A stretch of 64,000 nucleotides of DNA from Nocardioides sp. zg-1230 (GCF_013155335.1 NZ_JABJQZ010000001.1:372001-436000); one strand, 5' to 3'. Positions 15,852 to 25,338 are shown, counted from the first letter of the stretch. The notes: generated by a model from the letters alone, not told the origin. A program made the numbers and translations.

Positions 15852-16825
15852 CAGTCGAGCTGCTCGAAAGTCGCTGACTCGATGACGCGGGCGTGTGACA
15901 TATAGCGGGGTTTCGACGCAACCCCGTCACGAACGGCACGAGCGATCGTTCGCGTGTAACTACGCTTGTCCTCGGACTCCTTGAACTGGCGGCCCACCTG
16001 CACGCCGAGCTGGTAGAGCCAGGTCAGCGACTCCAGCCGCGAGAGGCTGCCGCTCCGGGAGAGCCACAACTTGTTGCGAACGTCGTAAAACAGCCGAGGG
16101 CCGACAGCCTTTCCTGGGGCCAGATGCTCAGCTAGGTGGACCACCCGGCTCGTGGGGACGAGAACGCCTCCACCGAGGGAGCAAAGGCGCGCGGTGTATT
16201 CCGTGTCGTCGTGCCAGATGAAGTAGTCCACTACCGGCAGGGAGGTCTCGCGCGCCAATTCGAGGTCGATCATCGCTCCCACGAACGTCGTGTACTTGAT
16301 GGCTGCGAGCCCGTGACCTGCAGCCTCAACCGTCCTCCGATAGCCGGCCGGGTCGGTGCTGCTCTCGGGCACCGAGCGATTGCGCTGCCCGAGGTTTCCG
16401 TCGGTATCAATGACGAGTGAGGCCAGTACCGCTGGGGGGCTCGACGTGTACAGGTCGCGGGCACGGAGGAGTTCGCTTAGTGCATCTGGCTCCGGCAGTA
16501 CGTCATCGTCCATGATCCAGGCAAGGTCGAACTGCTCCTCGATTGCGAGTGCAATGCCCAGCGAGAAGCCGCCTGCGCCTCCGACGTTCTCCGCGCTGCG
16601 TACGACCGTGACAGGCGTCCGCAGATCAAGGGTCGACAAGAAGGCGCGGGTGCCGTCCGTAGAGTTGTTGTCGATGACAATGATGTGATCCGATGCCCGC
16701 GTTTGACTGTCGAGCGCCTGAAGACAACGGCGCAATTCAGATTCACGGTTGTAGGTCACAACTACCGACGCTACGCGAGGTGTCGCATTTTCATGGGGTG
16801 TCGCGGTCAAAGCTTGGCCTTTCAT
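15851..16825 (-). CDS. GT2 glycosyltransferase, galactofuranosyltransferase-like
   Basis: A 324-residue GT-A fold enzyme. VASVVVTYNRESELRRCLQA and DNNSTDGT form the nucleotide-binding start; WIMDDDV is the DXD metal site; YFIWHDDTEYTARL resembles the acceptor-side motif of GlfT-type galactofuranosyl and related rhamnosyl transferases. The NVGGAGGF motif is also typical. The donor is inferred only by family resemblance. It overlaps the polymerase gene by 35 bases and the flippase by one. Confidence 0.85.
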   Translation of the reverse strand: MKGQALTATPHENATPRVASVVVTYNRESELRRCLQALDSQTRASDHIIVIDNNSTDGTRAFLSTLDLRTPVTVVRSAENVGGAGGFSLGIALAIEEQFDLAWIMDDDVLPEPDALSELLRARDLYTSSPPAVLASLVIDTDGNLGQRNRSVPESSTDPAGYRRTVEAAGHGLAAIKYTTFVGAMIDLELARETSLPVVDYFIWHDDTEYTARLCSLGGGVLVPTSRVVHLAEHLAPGKAVGPRLFYDVRNKLWLSRSGSLSRLESLTWLYQLGVQVGRQFKESEDKRSYTRTIARAVRDGVASKPRYMSHARVIESATFEQLD

Positions 16826-18158
16826 TGGAAGTAGCGAGTCCTGCCGCTGTCGAGTTCATGACAGCTGATCCCCCGATGGCCAGGAACAGAAGAAGCAGGG
16901 CGACCACTAAGTATTGGTCCAAGAAGATCGGTGCTGCATAAGCACCCATCAGAAAGAAGAGCGCCACTCCGGCGATCATCCATGCGCGAGGGCGAGTGCT
17001 TGGGCACAGGATGTGGACAAAATAGCCGGCATAGAGAAGGCACGCACCCGCAAGATAGAGCCAGCCGCCGGCGACCAGGAGAACAGCCGCTGAGTTGATG
17101 CCGAAGTGCCGGTGCACCATTCGTTTGCCTACTTCGACATCAATGTTGGCAATACCCGCACCGAAGCGACCAGCATCGAACTCCGAATAGGCTCGGTAGT
17201 TGATCAGCGCACGTTCATTGTCGACATCCGGCAGGGTCTCGTAGTCGTAGATAACGATATCCGCAATGCTGGCAGACTCGTCCAACTGCGATTCCGTCGA
17301 CGTAATCCCGAACCTGGGCAACACCACTACTGCAATGACCACCACTGCTATTCCGCCAAGTACGAGGCGAGCTCCTTTTCGAGTCCCCGAAGTCGCTGCG
17401 CGTGCTACACCGTACAGAAGCAGCGACGCAAGTAGCGTCAACATGAACATTTTGTTGTCATTGAGCAGGGAGATATATGACGCTGCAGCAAGTTGGAGGG
17501 CAACAAGAACCCATGGCGCCACAGTTCGCGAGCGACGCCCCCATTCGACATTGGCAAAGAAGGTTGCAAGCCATACGAAGTTGAGCGTCGTGACACCGTT
17601 CAGCCCGATGGATCCCGCCATGTGGTCCTCGACATACGGATTGACGCCGAAGAAGGGCGTCATCAAGAAAGTTCTGGTCTTGATCTGCAGGTAAACGACG
17701 ATGGAGTTCAGCACGAAGTAGACGTTCAGGAATATCGTGATCGATCGAATGAACCGGGCGCGCTGCTCATTGGATGCACGTCTAATCGTGTCGATCACGA
17801 AAATCACGAGCGTAAGCGGTAGGAGCAAGGCGGACACCGCCGACAGGAAGCGGACATTGACACCAAATGCGTAGGCGTTGACGAAGAGTGCGATGAGCAT
17901 GGTGACCGCGCCAGCGTATGCCGATCGAGGCACCAGCCATCCCGGAAGTGGGCGCCGCATGTTCGCGTTGACGACAACCACCAAAAGCAGGGCGTTGATA
18001 AGCCCGAAACTCAAGAACGCGAATGATCCATACGCGGACTTCAAATATCGAAGAGCAACCAACTCGAGCACAAGGAGCCAGAACAGCAGGATACGGAACC
18101 TGATGCCGGCGTAGCCTGCAGGTGAAACTGGAACTCGGGTTTCGCCACTAGCGAGCAT
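16791..18158 (-). CDS. Wzy-like O-antigen/exopolysaccharide polymerase
   Basis: A ~455-residue membrane protein with 10-12 predicted helices and one larger loop (about residues 280-345, acidic and rich in D, E and Y), the usual architecture of Wzy/ligase proteins that polymerise repeat units at the outer face. Sequence motifs are weak, as normal for the family; position between glycosyltransferase and flippase genes supports the call. The start at 18158 is preferred (AGGGA nine bases upstream); 18167 is possible. This gene has the lowest GC of the window: about 53% in the 60 bases from 17101. Confidence 0.75.
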   Translation of the reverse strand: MLASGETRVPVSPAGYAGIRFRILLFWLLVLELVALRYLKSAYGSFAFLSFGLINALLLVVVVNANMRRPLPGWLVPRSAYAGAVTMLIALFVNAYAFGVNVRFLSAVSALLLPLTLVIFVIDTIRRASNEQRARFIRSITIFLNVYFVLNSIVVYLQIKTRTFLMTPFFGVNPYVEDHMAGSIGLNGVTTLNFVWLATFFANVEWGRRSRTVAPWVLVALQLAAASYISLLNDNKMFMLTLLASLLLYGVARAATSGTRKGARLVLGGIAVVVIAVVVLPRFGITSTESQLDESASIADIVIYDYETLPDVDNERALINYRAYSEFDAGRFGAGIANIDVEVGKRMVHRHFGINSAAVLLVAGGWLYLAGACLLYAGYFVHILCPSTRPRAWMIAGVALFFLMGAYAAPIFLDQYLVVALLLLFLAIGGSAVMNSTAAGLATSNERPSFDRDTP

Positions 18159-18840
18159 TACCAACATCCCTGGACCGGATGACCCTGGCAGGTATCCCGG
18201 CAATCACACTATTAGGAGGGAATACACCCTTGACGACCGCTCCTGCAGCGACAACGGATCCCTGTCCGATCTTCGTACCGTCCAGAATCGTGACCCTGGC
18301 CCCTACCCAGACATCGTCCTCGATGGCGATGCCCACCTCTGTCGTTCCTTGGTGGCGAATGGGGGTATCCAAGCGATCAAAGTTGTGTTCTTGGGAGTGC
18401 AATGAAACAAAGGGACCCATGATGACGTCTCGCCCAACGGTGATGCCCCCTGACGCACCGATGTGGCAGTAGTCGCCCAATCCACTGTTTGCCCCTAAGG
18501 AGAAGCCTTTACCCAAACGGCTCAGGTGGCTGGTGACGGTGACGACGCAGCCTCGGCCGAGCCTGGAACCGTCTGCGAGGCGCGTGCCGGCGGAGCCGTA
18601 ACCGTCGATGGCGCACTCGGGTCCGATGCTGATGAACCTGCCAAATGTGATTCGCCCACGCCCACGCAATCGAACGCCCGGTCCAAGAAGCACGAGGCGC
18701 CTCGTGCGAAGCACTCCCCTCAACAACTCACCGCCACGCGCCAGCATGAACGTAGCGAGCAGCCCGCTCGGGATTTGGGAGTCCAGCACGGTCTTTCGCC
18801 CAGTCAGACGAAGGAGCACGCTTGTTATTCGCTGGATCAT
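18148..18840 (-). CDS. Hexapeptide-repeat (left-handed beta-helix) acyltransferase
   Basis: A 230-residue protein. Successive hexapeptide turns are visible from about residue 50 (GRFISIGPECAIDGYG, GANSGLGDYCHIGASGGITVGRDVIMGP) and the C-terminus IEDDVWVGARVTILDGTKIGQGSVVAAGAVV is the classic acetyltransferase end. His in LHSQEHNF is the likely catalytic base. It probably O-acetylates a sugar of the polysaccharide. The ATG at 18840 overlaps the upstream stop as ATGA, so the much longer in-frame extension is not used. Confidence 0.88.
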   Translation of the reverse strand: MIQRITSVLLRLTGRKTVLDSQIPSGLLATFMLARGGELLRGVLRTRRLVLLGPGVRLRGRGRITFGRFISIGPECAIDGYGSAGTRLADGSRLGRGCVVTVTSHLSRLGKGFSLGANSGLGDYCHIGASGGITVGRDVIMGPFVSLHSQEHNFDRLDTPIRHQGTTEVGIAIEDDVWVGARVTILDGTKIGQGSVVAAGAVVKGVFPPNSVIAGIPARVIRSRDVGNAR

Positions 18841-19823
18841 GCTGTGACACCCGCCCCACTCTCGTGCCGCGAGGCGTACTCGGCGCCGCGTCGACCAAAG
18901 GCGAACCGGGCCATACCGATGCCCCGCATTCCGCCCCGCACCGCGCGGCCAACGACCGCTGGGTTGCGCTGCAATGCGCCGACTCCCAGCGCAGGAAAAG
19001 CGCCGCCCACCTTGGCCAACCCGAGAACCAGGATGAATAGTCGCTGAGGCAGCGTCGGCGTGAAACTGCCCACCCGCAGCCGGGCGACACCTTCTCCGGT
19101 ACGGATTGCTCTCTTCAGACACCATCTGATCGAGATGCGCTCCGCCGGCACTGTCTCAGTGACGAGCGGGTGAGCGTGCCATACGAGTCGGGCTCCAGCG
19201 CGGACCAGTCGGGAGGTCAGTTCGACGTCCGACCCACCCGAAAACTGTAGTGACCCGTCGAATGTGGTCACGCCGAGGCGGTGCAGGGTCGGCACATGGA
19301 GGAGCAGGTTGTTGGTCGCAGCGAAGGGGATTACCGCGCGGTGTGGAGTGGCGGGCGCATCGAAGAATCCACCTTCAGCTATCCACCGAGGCGGCGCAGA
19401 ATCGTACTCATAGGCCACGAGTCCACCGACGCCGTCAGCGGCTTCCTCTTGCGCCGATGCCAGCATTTCTACGACCCAACTTGCGGCGACCCGTTCGTCG
19501 TCGTCGACGAACAGAATGTAGTCATCATTCTCAGCTAGAGCGACGCACCGGCTCCGGGCCGCTGGAATGCCGGGCATCTTCTCGATGGCGTAGGTGATCT
19601 GGAGCGGGAAGTCTTGCGGCAGCGCAGCTTCCGCGCTTCCGGTTGAGTCATTGTCGACCACGATGACGCGCAGCACGCTTCTAGCTGGTACGTCGAGTGC
19701 GGCGATACTCACGAGCAGGCTCTTCAGCCCTTCCAAGCGACGGTGGGTGCAAATCCCGATCGCCACCCGGATGACGGACGACTCATCCGGTACCTGCTCT
19801 GCGTCAGACACGGGATTCACCAT
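18837..19823 (-). CDS. GT2 family glycosyltransferase
   Basis: A ~328-residue GT-A enzyme: VAIGICTHRRLEGLKSLL, VIVVDNDSTGSAE, and the metal-binding FVDDDERV. The second half has FSGGSDVELTSRL, matching the acceptor/catalytic region, and a hydrophobic C-terminal segment that may dock on the membrane. It starts at ATG 19823, overlapping the previous gene by 20 bases. It should add one residue to the lipid-linked repeat unit; donor and linkage are unknown. Confidence 0.87.
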   Translation of the reverse strand: MVNPVSDAEQVPDESSVIRVAIGICTHRRLEGLKSLLVSIAALDVPARSVLRVIVVDNDSTGSAEAALPQDFPLQITYAIEKMPGIPAARSRCVALAENDDYILFVDDDERVAASWVVEMLASAQEEAADGVGGLVAYEYDSAPPRWIAEGGFFDAPATPHRAVIPFAATNNLLLHVPTLHRLGVTTFDGSLQFSGGSDVELTSRLVRAGARLVWHAHPLVTETVPAERISIRWCLKRAIRTGEGVARLRVGSFTPTLPQRLFILVLGLAKVGGAFPALGVGALQRNPAVVGRAVRGGMRGIGMARFAFGRRGAEYASRHESGAGVTA

Positions 19824-20958
19824 CGATTTCCTCGCCCAGTTCGTTCCAGATTCGTTGCATCCGATGGCTAAACGCCTGTGCTGAGAAGCGGTTCTCGTAG
19901 GTGCGAAGCCCTTGCGCCCCCAACTCGCGCAGGTCACTGCGATCGAGACTCCGCAGCAGGAGGGCTAGCCCCGCTGAGTCCCGCGGAGCGAACTTCAGCC
20001 CGTCAACACCGTGACGGACAACCGAGTCGAGGCCTCCGCCTGCTGCGACGATAGCCGGGCGGCCGCGACTGAACGCCTCGATGACTACGAGCCCAAAAGC
20101 TTCCGGCTTGTCACTCGGCACAATCGCTGCGTCCGCTCCATCGAGCAGATCAAATATCGAGTCCACCTGGCCAACCAGTTCGACACTGTCGGGGTGGCTC
20201 AATTGGGCCACCATGCTTGGCACATCGACGGCATCTCCGAGCTCAGGCGCGGACCCAGCGATCACCAGCGTGCCCGGGGGCGTTCCAGTTGCTTCCCACG
20301 CTTCCAGTAGAGTCCCCAAGCCCTTTCGCGGACTCCACCTACTAGCGACTACAAAGCGTAAACCGGTTGCGCCATCCCTGGAGATCGTAGGGCGGACTGC
20401 GGTTGGGATCCCGTTCTCAACGATCTTGGTGCGGCGTCGGATTGAGCGCGGGAGCGCGTCCCTGACGGCCTCAGAGGTCGCGATCACGCGCCGCGCGCCG
20501 GTAGCGACGGAGGCCAACGGACGACGCTCCCGGCCCTCCCAGACCTCTTGTACATGGGCGACCGTGTTGCGGACGCCCGCTAGACGGGCAGCTACCAACG
20601 CCAAGGACGCGGCACTCGTCGCAGAGTAGACGGCTCCGACGCGGTTGTTGCGGATCCACCAAGCCAAGGCGACCGTGCGCATGATCAGGACGAGGAGCGC
20701 CCGCGGTTGGGTTAGATCCTTCCTGCGTAGAATTGGGAGGGCGCGGTGCCGTACCTCCACGCCGGCTGCGGCCAGTTCGCGACTCAGTCCACCCGGCCCG
20801 CTTCGCACGCTTGGTAGCAGGACAACGAGGTTCTCCCGCAATTCCCCCGGCATGGAGTTGACCACCTGCAGCACCATGCGGTCAGATCCGTACAGCTCGT
20901 CGCTCGAGTGGACGAGCACCACACGATTCTTTACGTCCCGAGAAGAGGATGAGGTCAT
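19804..20958 (-). CDS. GT4 family glycosyltransferase
   Basis: A 384-residue GT-B enzyme. The N-terminal domain opens with VVLVHSSDELYGSDRM, and the donor domain contains RFVVASRWSPRKGLGTLLEAW and the GT4 signature PSDKPEAFGLVVIEAFSRGRPAI, with the E-x7-E pair. It is cytoplasmic or membrane-peripheral. It overlaps the upstream gene by four bases and the downstream GT2 gene by 20, so it is translated from the same long message. Confidence 0.9.
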   Translation of the reverse strand: MTSSSSRDVKNRVVLVHSSDELYGSDRMVLQVVNSMPGELRENLVVLLPSVRSGPGGLSRELAAAGVEVRHRALPILRRKDLTQPRALLVLIMRTVALAWWIRNNRVGAVYSATSAASLALVAARLAGVRNTVAHVQEVWEGRERRPLASVATGARRVIATSEAVRDALPRSIRRRTKIVENGIPTAVRPTISRDGATGLRFVVASRWSPRKGLGTLLEAWEATGTPPGTLVIAGSAPELGDAVDVPSMVAQLSHPDSVELVGQVDSIFDLLDGADAAIVPSDKPEAFGLVVIEAFSRGRPAIVAAGGGLDSVVRHGVDGLKFAPRDSAGLALLLRSLDRSDLRELGAQGLRTYENRFSAQAFSHRMQRIWNELGEEIDGESRV

Positions 20959-22112
20959 CGTGGAGCTGAAGCCTCCGCTACAGATTGGATCAGGGACTCA
21001 TAGCCGTCAGTGACGTCGCTCCAACGGTAGGTCTCTGCGACGTGGCGCTGCCCGGCTGCGCCACGAGCCTCGCACACTTCGCCGTCGACATCGTCTTTCT
21101 TGATCGCGATGGACACGTCCTCAGCAGAGGAGAAGAACCGAGCGTGACCGCCGGTGACCTCCGTGTTGAAGTCCACGTCGAAAGCGGTCACGGGAGCAGC
21201 ACAACCCATGGCACGGAGCAGCGACGGGTTGGTACCACCCACCGAATGACCGTGGAGGTAGCTGCGGCAGTTGGCGTAGAGCTGGTTGAGCAGATCCTGG
21301 TCCCACAGGCCTCCGAGGAAGCGGACGTCCGCGGCTCCGGCCACGTCCTTGACTCGCGTCATGTACTCGTCGCCGTACGGTGCCGTGCCGACGACCACAA
21401 GCGGGAGCTCAGATCCCGAGCCAGCGTACCCCTCGACGATGACGTCGACGTGATTCTCCGGCTCCATCCGAGCAACGACCAGGTGGTACTGGCCCGCCTC
21501 GAGGTCAAGCTCACCCAGACGGTCGGAGCCCGGGTCCAAGATCGGGGCACCATAGGCAATGAGGTGGCTGTCGCGGCCGTACTCGGCCTTGAGGTAGTCG
21601 GCGATGCCCTGCGCGTCGGCGATGAGCGCGAGGCCGGAGCGCGCCGCGACCCGCTCAGCGCGCTTGTAGTACTTCGCGCCGAAGCCGGCCCACTTGGCGC
21701 GCTTCCACTCGAGCCCGTCCATGTGGACGGCAGTGGGGATGCCCGCCGCCTTCAGCCAACCGATGAAGGGGGCGTTGCCGGCATTGAAGAGGATGGCGGC
21801 GTCCGGGCGCTGCTTCATCGCGTGGAGCACCGACAGGCCGGTGTGGCTGAGCGTCTCGAGGGAGCGCTTCTTCACGGCCGGGAGGTGGACGAGCTCCATG
21901 CCGAGGTGGGTCTTGATCGACGTGTCCGCGTTGCGGCAGTAGACCGTCACCCGGTGCCCGCGCTCCACCAGTCGACGCCCGACCTCCTCGACGGCGGTTT
22001 CGAAGCCTCCGTAGGCGGCGGGAACGCCGCGCGTGCCGATCATGGCCACGTGCAGAGTCTTGGTCTCCGACCCTGCCATGGCCTCGACGGACTCGATGTC
22101 GAACGTGGTCAT
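20955..22112 (-). CDS. DUF1972/GT4 rhamnosyltransferase-like glycosyltransferase
   Basis: A 385-residue protein with the DUF1972 N-terminal domain: MIGTRGVPAAYGGFETAVEE is its hallmark, followed by HMDGLEWKRAKW, a block shared with rhamnosyltransferases that act second after the initiating transferase. The GT-B C-terminal part has VVARMEPENHVDVIVEGY and HSVGGTNPSLLRAMG. Start ATG 22112 shares one base with the stop of the initiating transferase; the longer in-frame extension is unlikely. It probably adds the second sugar; rhamnose is an inference from the family. Confidence 0.87.
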   Translation of the reverse strand: MTTFDIESVEAMAGSETKTLHVAMIGTRGVPAAYGGFETAVEEVGRRLVERGHRVTVYCRNADTSIKTHLGMELVHLPAVKKRSLETLSHTGLSVLHAMKQRPDAAILFNAGNAPFIGWLKAAGIPTAVHMDGLEWKRAKWAGFGAKYYKRAERVAARSGLALIADAQGIADYLKAEYGRDSHLIAYGAPILDPGSDRLGELDLEAGQYHLVVARMEPENHVDVIVEGYAGSGSELPLVVVGTAPYGDEYMTRVKDVAGAADVRFLGGLWDQDLLNQLYANCRSYLHGHSVGGTNPSLLRAMGCAAPVTAFDVDFNTEVTGGHARFFSSAEDVSIAIKKDDVDGEVCEARGAAGQRHVAETYRWSDVTDGYESLIQSVAEASAPR

Positions 22113-23629
22113 CAGTAGGCCCCTTGTCCCCGAGTGACGGCGCGCGCGGTGCGCAGGATGATCATGAGATCGCCCGTGATGGACCAGTTGTCCACGTAGG
22201 CGAGGTCGAGACGCTCGGCCTCGTCGAACGACAGGTCGCTGCGGCCCGAGACCTGCCACAGACCCGTCATGCCGGGTCGCACGTACATCCGGCGGCCCAT
22301 CTGGCTCGAGTACTGCTCGACCTCGGAGGCAAGGGAGGGTCGCGGGCCGACCAGGCTCATCTCCCCCCGAAGGACGTCGAGCAGCTGGGGCAGCTCGTCG
22401 ATCGAGTACCGACGAATGAACCGTCCTACCCGGGTGACGCGCGGGTCGTGCCGCATCTTGAACAGGACCGCGTCCGACTCGTTGAGCGTGCGCAGGCCAT
22501 CGAGCCGCTGCTCGGCATCGACCGCCATGGACCGGAACTTCGTCATGCGGAACGGCGCGCGGTGACGGCCGATCCGCTCCTGGCGGTAGAACACGGGGCC
22601 GGCGCTGTCGAGCTTGATGGCGAGCGCCGTGACCAGCAGGACCGGCGCGAGCAGCACCAGGAGCGCGGCGGCGCCGAGGAAGTCGAAGGCGCGCTTCATG
22701 AATCGGTCGGCGCCGGCGTACTGCGGCTCGCGCAGGTGCAGCATCGGCATGCCGGAGACGTCATTGAGGTGCAGGCGGGCAGACGACACGTCGAGGACGT
22801 TGGGGGAGATCATGAGCTCGACCCCGGTGCCCTCGAGCTGCCACATGAGGTCACGCAACGACTCGTGCCCCAGGTGCTCGGTGTCGGTCACCACGACTGC
22901 GCCCGCGCCGGACACCGTGAGCGCCTCGGTGAAGTCGAGGCTGGCGGACATCACCGGGATGTGCGCCGCTGAGCCGTCAAGGCGCGCGACCGGCGCCTGC
23001 GCATCCGGGATCCACACGCCGCCCACCGCATATCCCGCGGTGGGGTGCTTGGAGAACCAGTGCGCGAGCTGAGTGGCTGACCGGGGGCCACCTACCACGA
23101 GCACCTTGGTGCTGGCCGCGCCATGTGTACGTGCCCGGTGCAGACCCACCCGGGCGAGCTTGCGCTCGAGCAGCAGTCCGGCAAGGCCGAGAGGGAACGC
23201 CGTGGCGAGATAGATCCGGGATGCCTCGATCTGCAGAGCCAGGGAGACCATCGCCATCACAGCGAAGACCCGGAATGTTGCGACGATCACCCGTCGGTAT
23301 TCCTCCGGGCCGTGCCCGACGACAAGGGGGCTCCTCGACTGGTGGACCTGGAGAGACGCCCACCACACCGCGGCCAGGACGAGTCCGAGTGCGGGGTAGG
23401 TCGCGCCCAGTCCGTCGACTTGCGGAGCGGTTGCCGAGCCGAAGCGGACGACCTGGGCGGTTCCGAGTGCGACGCCCAAGACGATCAGGTCGCCCACCAG
23501 CAGCGCTCGTGCGTGCCGACGACGCCACTCCACCGCGTCGGCGGGCTTGCTCTCGACGACTTGGATCGAGCGGTGCGACACATCGGCGCGAGGCAGAGCG
23601 GCCTCGGGCACACGACTAGCTACGGACAT
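22112..23629 (-). CDS. Polyprenyl phosphate sugar-phosphotransferase (initiating transferase)
   Basis: A 505-residue WbaP/WcaJ-type protein. The first half has four hydrophobic helices and a Rossmann-like segment (KVLVVGGPRSATQLA). The catalytic C-terminal domain has a membrane re-entrant helix (AFDFLGAAALLVLLAPVL), KFRSM, RYSIDELPQLLDVLRGEMS followed by LVGPRPSL, and RPGMTGLWQVSGRS, the bacterial sugar transferase signature. It links the first sugar-1-phosphate to undecaprenyl phosphate. ATG 23629 is preferred because GGGGGAT lies six bases upstream. It is the first gene of the eight-gene operon and is divergent from the XRE-TPR regulator. Confidence 0.93.
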   Translation of the reverse strand: MSVASRVPEAALPRADVSHRSIQVVESKPADAVEWRRRHARALLVGDLIVLGVALGTAQVVRFGSATAPQVDGLGATYPALGLVLAAVWWASLQVHQSRSPLVVGHGPEEYRRVIVATFRVFAVMAMVSLALQIEASRIYLATAFPLGLAGLLLERKLARVGLHRARTHGAASTKVLVVGGPRSATQLAHWFSKHPTAGYAVGGVWIPDAQAPVARLDGSAAHIPVMSASLDFTEALTVSGAGAVVVTDTEHLGHESLRDLMWQLEGTGVELMISPNVLDVSSARLHLNDVSGMPMLHLREPQYAGADRFMKRAFDFLGAAALLVLLAPVLLVTALAIKLDSAGPVFYRQERIGRHRAPFRMTKFRSMAVDAEQRLDGLRTLNESDAVLFKMRHDPRVTRVGRFIRRYSIDELPQLLDVLRGEMSLVGPRPSLASEVEQYSSQMGRRMYVRPGMTGLWQVSGRSDLSFDEAERLDLAYVDNWSITGDLMIILRTARAVTRGQGAY

Positions 23630-23659
23630 TGCATCCCCCACGGATGACTTGATTCCCGA

Positions 23660-23687
23660 GACGTACGACGCCCGGGAGCGACGTCAA
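23660..23687 (-). promoter_or_regulatory. Candidate promoter of the polysaccharide operon
   Basis: On the minus strand TTGACG (23687-23682) and TACGTC (23665-23660) are 16 bases apart, which would start transcription ~20 bases before the initiating transferase. The -10 lacks the final T of the usual TANNNT, so this is a weak call. Confidence 0.4.
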
Positions 23688-23731
23688 CCAACCCCTGACT
23701 GACATGCACACGCTAAGCGACGGCAGAGCAC

Positions 23732-23810
23732 TTCGTGCAAAGTTGAACGAAGATGGACCGTAAGTGGGGTGTGCTGTTCCTCACCCGTTACCGAGACCCC
23801 ACCCTTACGG
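23732..23810. promoter_or_regulatory. Two inverted repeats in the divergent polysaccharide/XRE-TPR region
   Basis: The 340-base divergent region has no gene. It holds a 6-bp inverted repeat (CTTCGT at 23731-23736, ACGAAG at 23747-23752) and a longer pair, CCGTAAGTGGGGT (23758-23770) with ACCCCACCCTTACGG (23796-23810), complementary except for a two-base bulge. These are candidate binding sites for the adjacent regulator or a structured leader. Confidence 0.45.
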
Positions 23811-23969
23811 CGGTGAAGCGGCCGTCCACACGCTCGGGGGTCCGGCTCATGCCGCTCAGTCGGGACCATGGAAGCACGGGCACCCCCAACTGGGGCAGTC
23901 AGGTAAGACTGAAGAACTCTTTTTGCCAGAATTCAACAACTCGGCTCGTCCGACCCGCACAATGGCCGG

Positions 23970-25334
23970 ATGGACGCACGTCAGGCCGAACTGCTTGCCC
24001 AGGCTGACGCCCACGAACTGGGACGTCGGTTGCGCTCGATCCGCGTGTCCCGCGGACTCACCCAGGGCGAGGTGGTCGGCGACACGATGTCGGTTGCCTA
24101 TCTGTCCCGCCTCGAGACCGGAGCCCGTCGGCCGACGGTGAAGGCACTGACTGCCCTGGCCATGCGCCTCGACGTGACCATCGACTCCCTGCTCGAGGTC
24201 GACCCCGGACAGGACCCTGACGAGGTCCGTCTGGCACTCGACTACGCCGAGCTCGCACTCGAGTCGGGCGAGCCGGACGAGGCCGCACAGCACATCGACA
24301 CGGCCCTGAACCGGCTCGACGCGGCGGGCGCCGGAGTGCGGGAGCGTGCGAAGATCCTGCACGCCCGCTCGCTGGAGGCGAGCGGCCGCGAGGACGACGC
24401 CATCATCGAGTTCGAGGCCCTGCTGGAGGGCGAGTCCCTGAGCGGGCTCGGCCGGATCAAGGTCGGTATCGCCCTCAGCCGTATCTACCGTGAGACGGGC
24501 GACCTCGGCCGAGCCATCACGTGCGGAGAGGACGTCTTGTCGCAGCTGTCCGCCGCCGGCCTGGACGCCAGTGATGAAGCTGTGCAGCTATCCGTGACTG
24601 TTGCGGCTGCGTACTTCGAGCGGGGCGACACGTCGCACGCGGTTCGACTCTGCAGCAAGGCAATCGCGCAGGCGGAGACCCTTGACTCCTCTCGTGCACG
24701 CGCCTCTGCATACTGGAACGCCAGCGTGATGCAGGCCAACCGGGGCGACATCGCGGCGGCGGTGCCACTCGCCGAGAGGGCACTCGCCCTGCTCAGCGAG
24801 GGTCAGGACGCGCGCAACCTCGCGAGGTTGCGCACAGAGGTCGGCCGCCTCCAGCTGGAGCTGGACCCGCCGGCCGTCGACGAGGCGCGCGAGAACCTGA
24901 CACGAGCAGTCTCTGAGATGGAGTGGAGCAGTGCGTCGCCAACTGACCGTGCATGGACCTTGCTCGGCTTGGCTCGCGCGGCGTACCTCTCTGGTGAGCT
25001 CGTGCAGGCACGCGAGCTGATCAGCGAGGTCGAAGTGACATCGAGCGGACACGCGCCTCTGGCTGAGGCAGAGGCACTGACGTTGGCTGGTCGGACGTGC
25101 GCCGCGGAGAATCGGATGGACGAGGCGGCCGACTTCTACCAGCAGGCTGTGCTGCGACTGTCAGCCATCGGTGCCGACAAGGCTGCCGCCCAGCTGTGGT
25201 TCGACCTTGCGGCTCTGCTCGAGAGCGTCGACCTGGACGAGGCCGCGCGCGACGCTTATCGTCGCGCGGCGGCCTCGACCGGTCTGCGAGCTCGCACGAC
25301 CGCGCCGGCGGTCGCGCACGAGCTGACGTCGTAG
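23970..25334 (+). CDS. XRE-family regulator with C-terminal TPR array
   Basis: A 454-residue protein. Residues ~13-70 are a helix-turn-helix of the Cro/cI type (LGRRLRSIRVSRGLTQGEV, YLSRLETGARRPTVKAL). The rest is a solenoid of TPR-like helical pairs, e.g. LALDYAELALESGEPDEAAQHIDTAL and VAAAYFERGDTSHAVRL. HTH plus TPR is the architecture of RRNPP peptide receptors (Rap/NprR/PlcR/PrgX) and of similar actinobacterial regulators. It is divergent from the polysaccharide operon and its stop is four bases from a convergent gene for a tiny secreted peptide. No signal peptide or membrane segment is seen, so it is cytoplasmic. Ligand and targets are inference. Confidence 0.85.
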   Translation: MDARQAELLAQADAHELGRRLRSIRVSRGLTQGEVVGDTMSVAYLSRLETGARRPTVKALTALAMRLDVTIDSLLEVDPGQDPDEVRLALDYAELALESGEPDEAAQHIDTALNRLDAAGAGVRERAKILHARSLEASGREDDAIIEFEALLEGESLSGLGRIKVGIALSRIYRETGDLGRAITCGEDVLSQLSAAGLDASDEAVQLSVTVAAAYFERGDTSHAVRLCSKAIAQAETLDSSRARASAYWNASVMQANRGDIAAAVPLAERALALLSEGQDARNLARLRTEVGRLQLELDPPAVDEARENLTRAVSEMEWSSASPTDRAWTLLGLARAAYLSGELVQARELISEVEVTSSGHAPLAEAEALTLAGRTCAAENRMDEAADFYQQAVLRLSAIGADKAAAQLWFDLAALLESVDLDEAARDAYRRAAASTGLRARTTAPAVAHELTS

Positions 25335-25338
25335 GGGC

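Noticed and set aside
18841..19125. 95-residue N-terminal extension of the hexapeptide acyltransferase
   Set aside because: It is antisense-like, overlaps the GT2 gene, and the ATGA overlap at 18840 gives a normal start.
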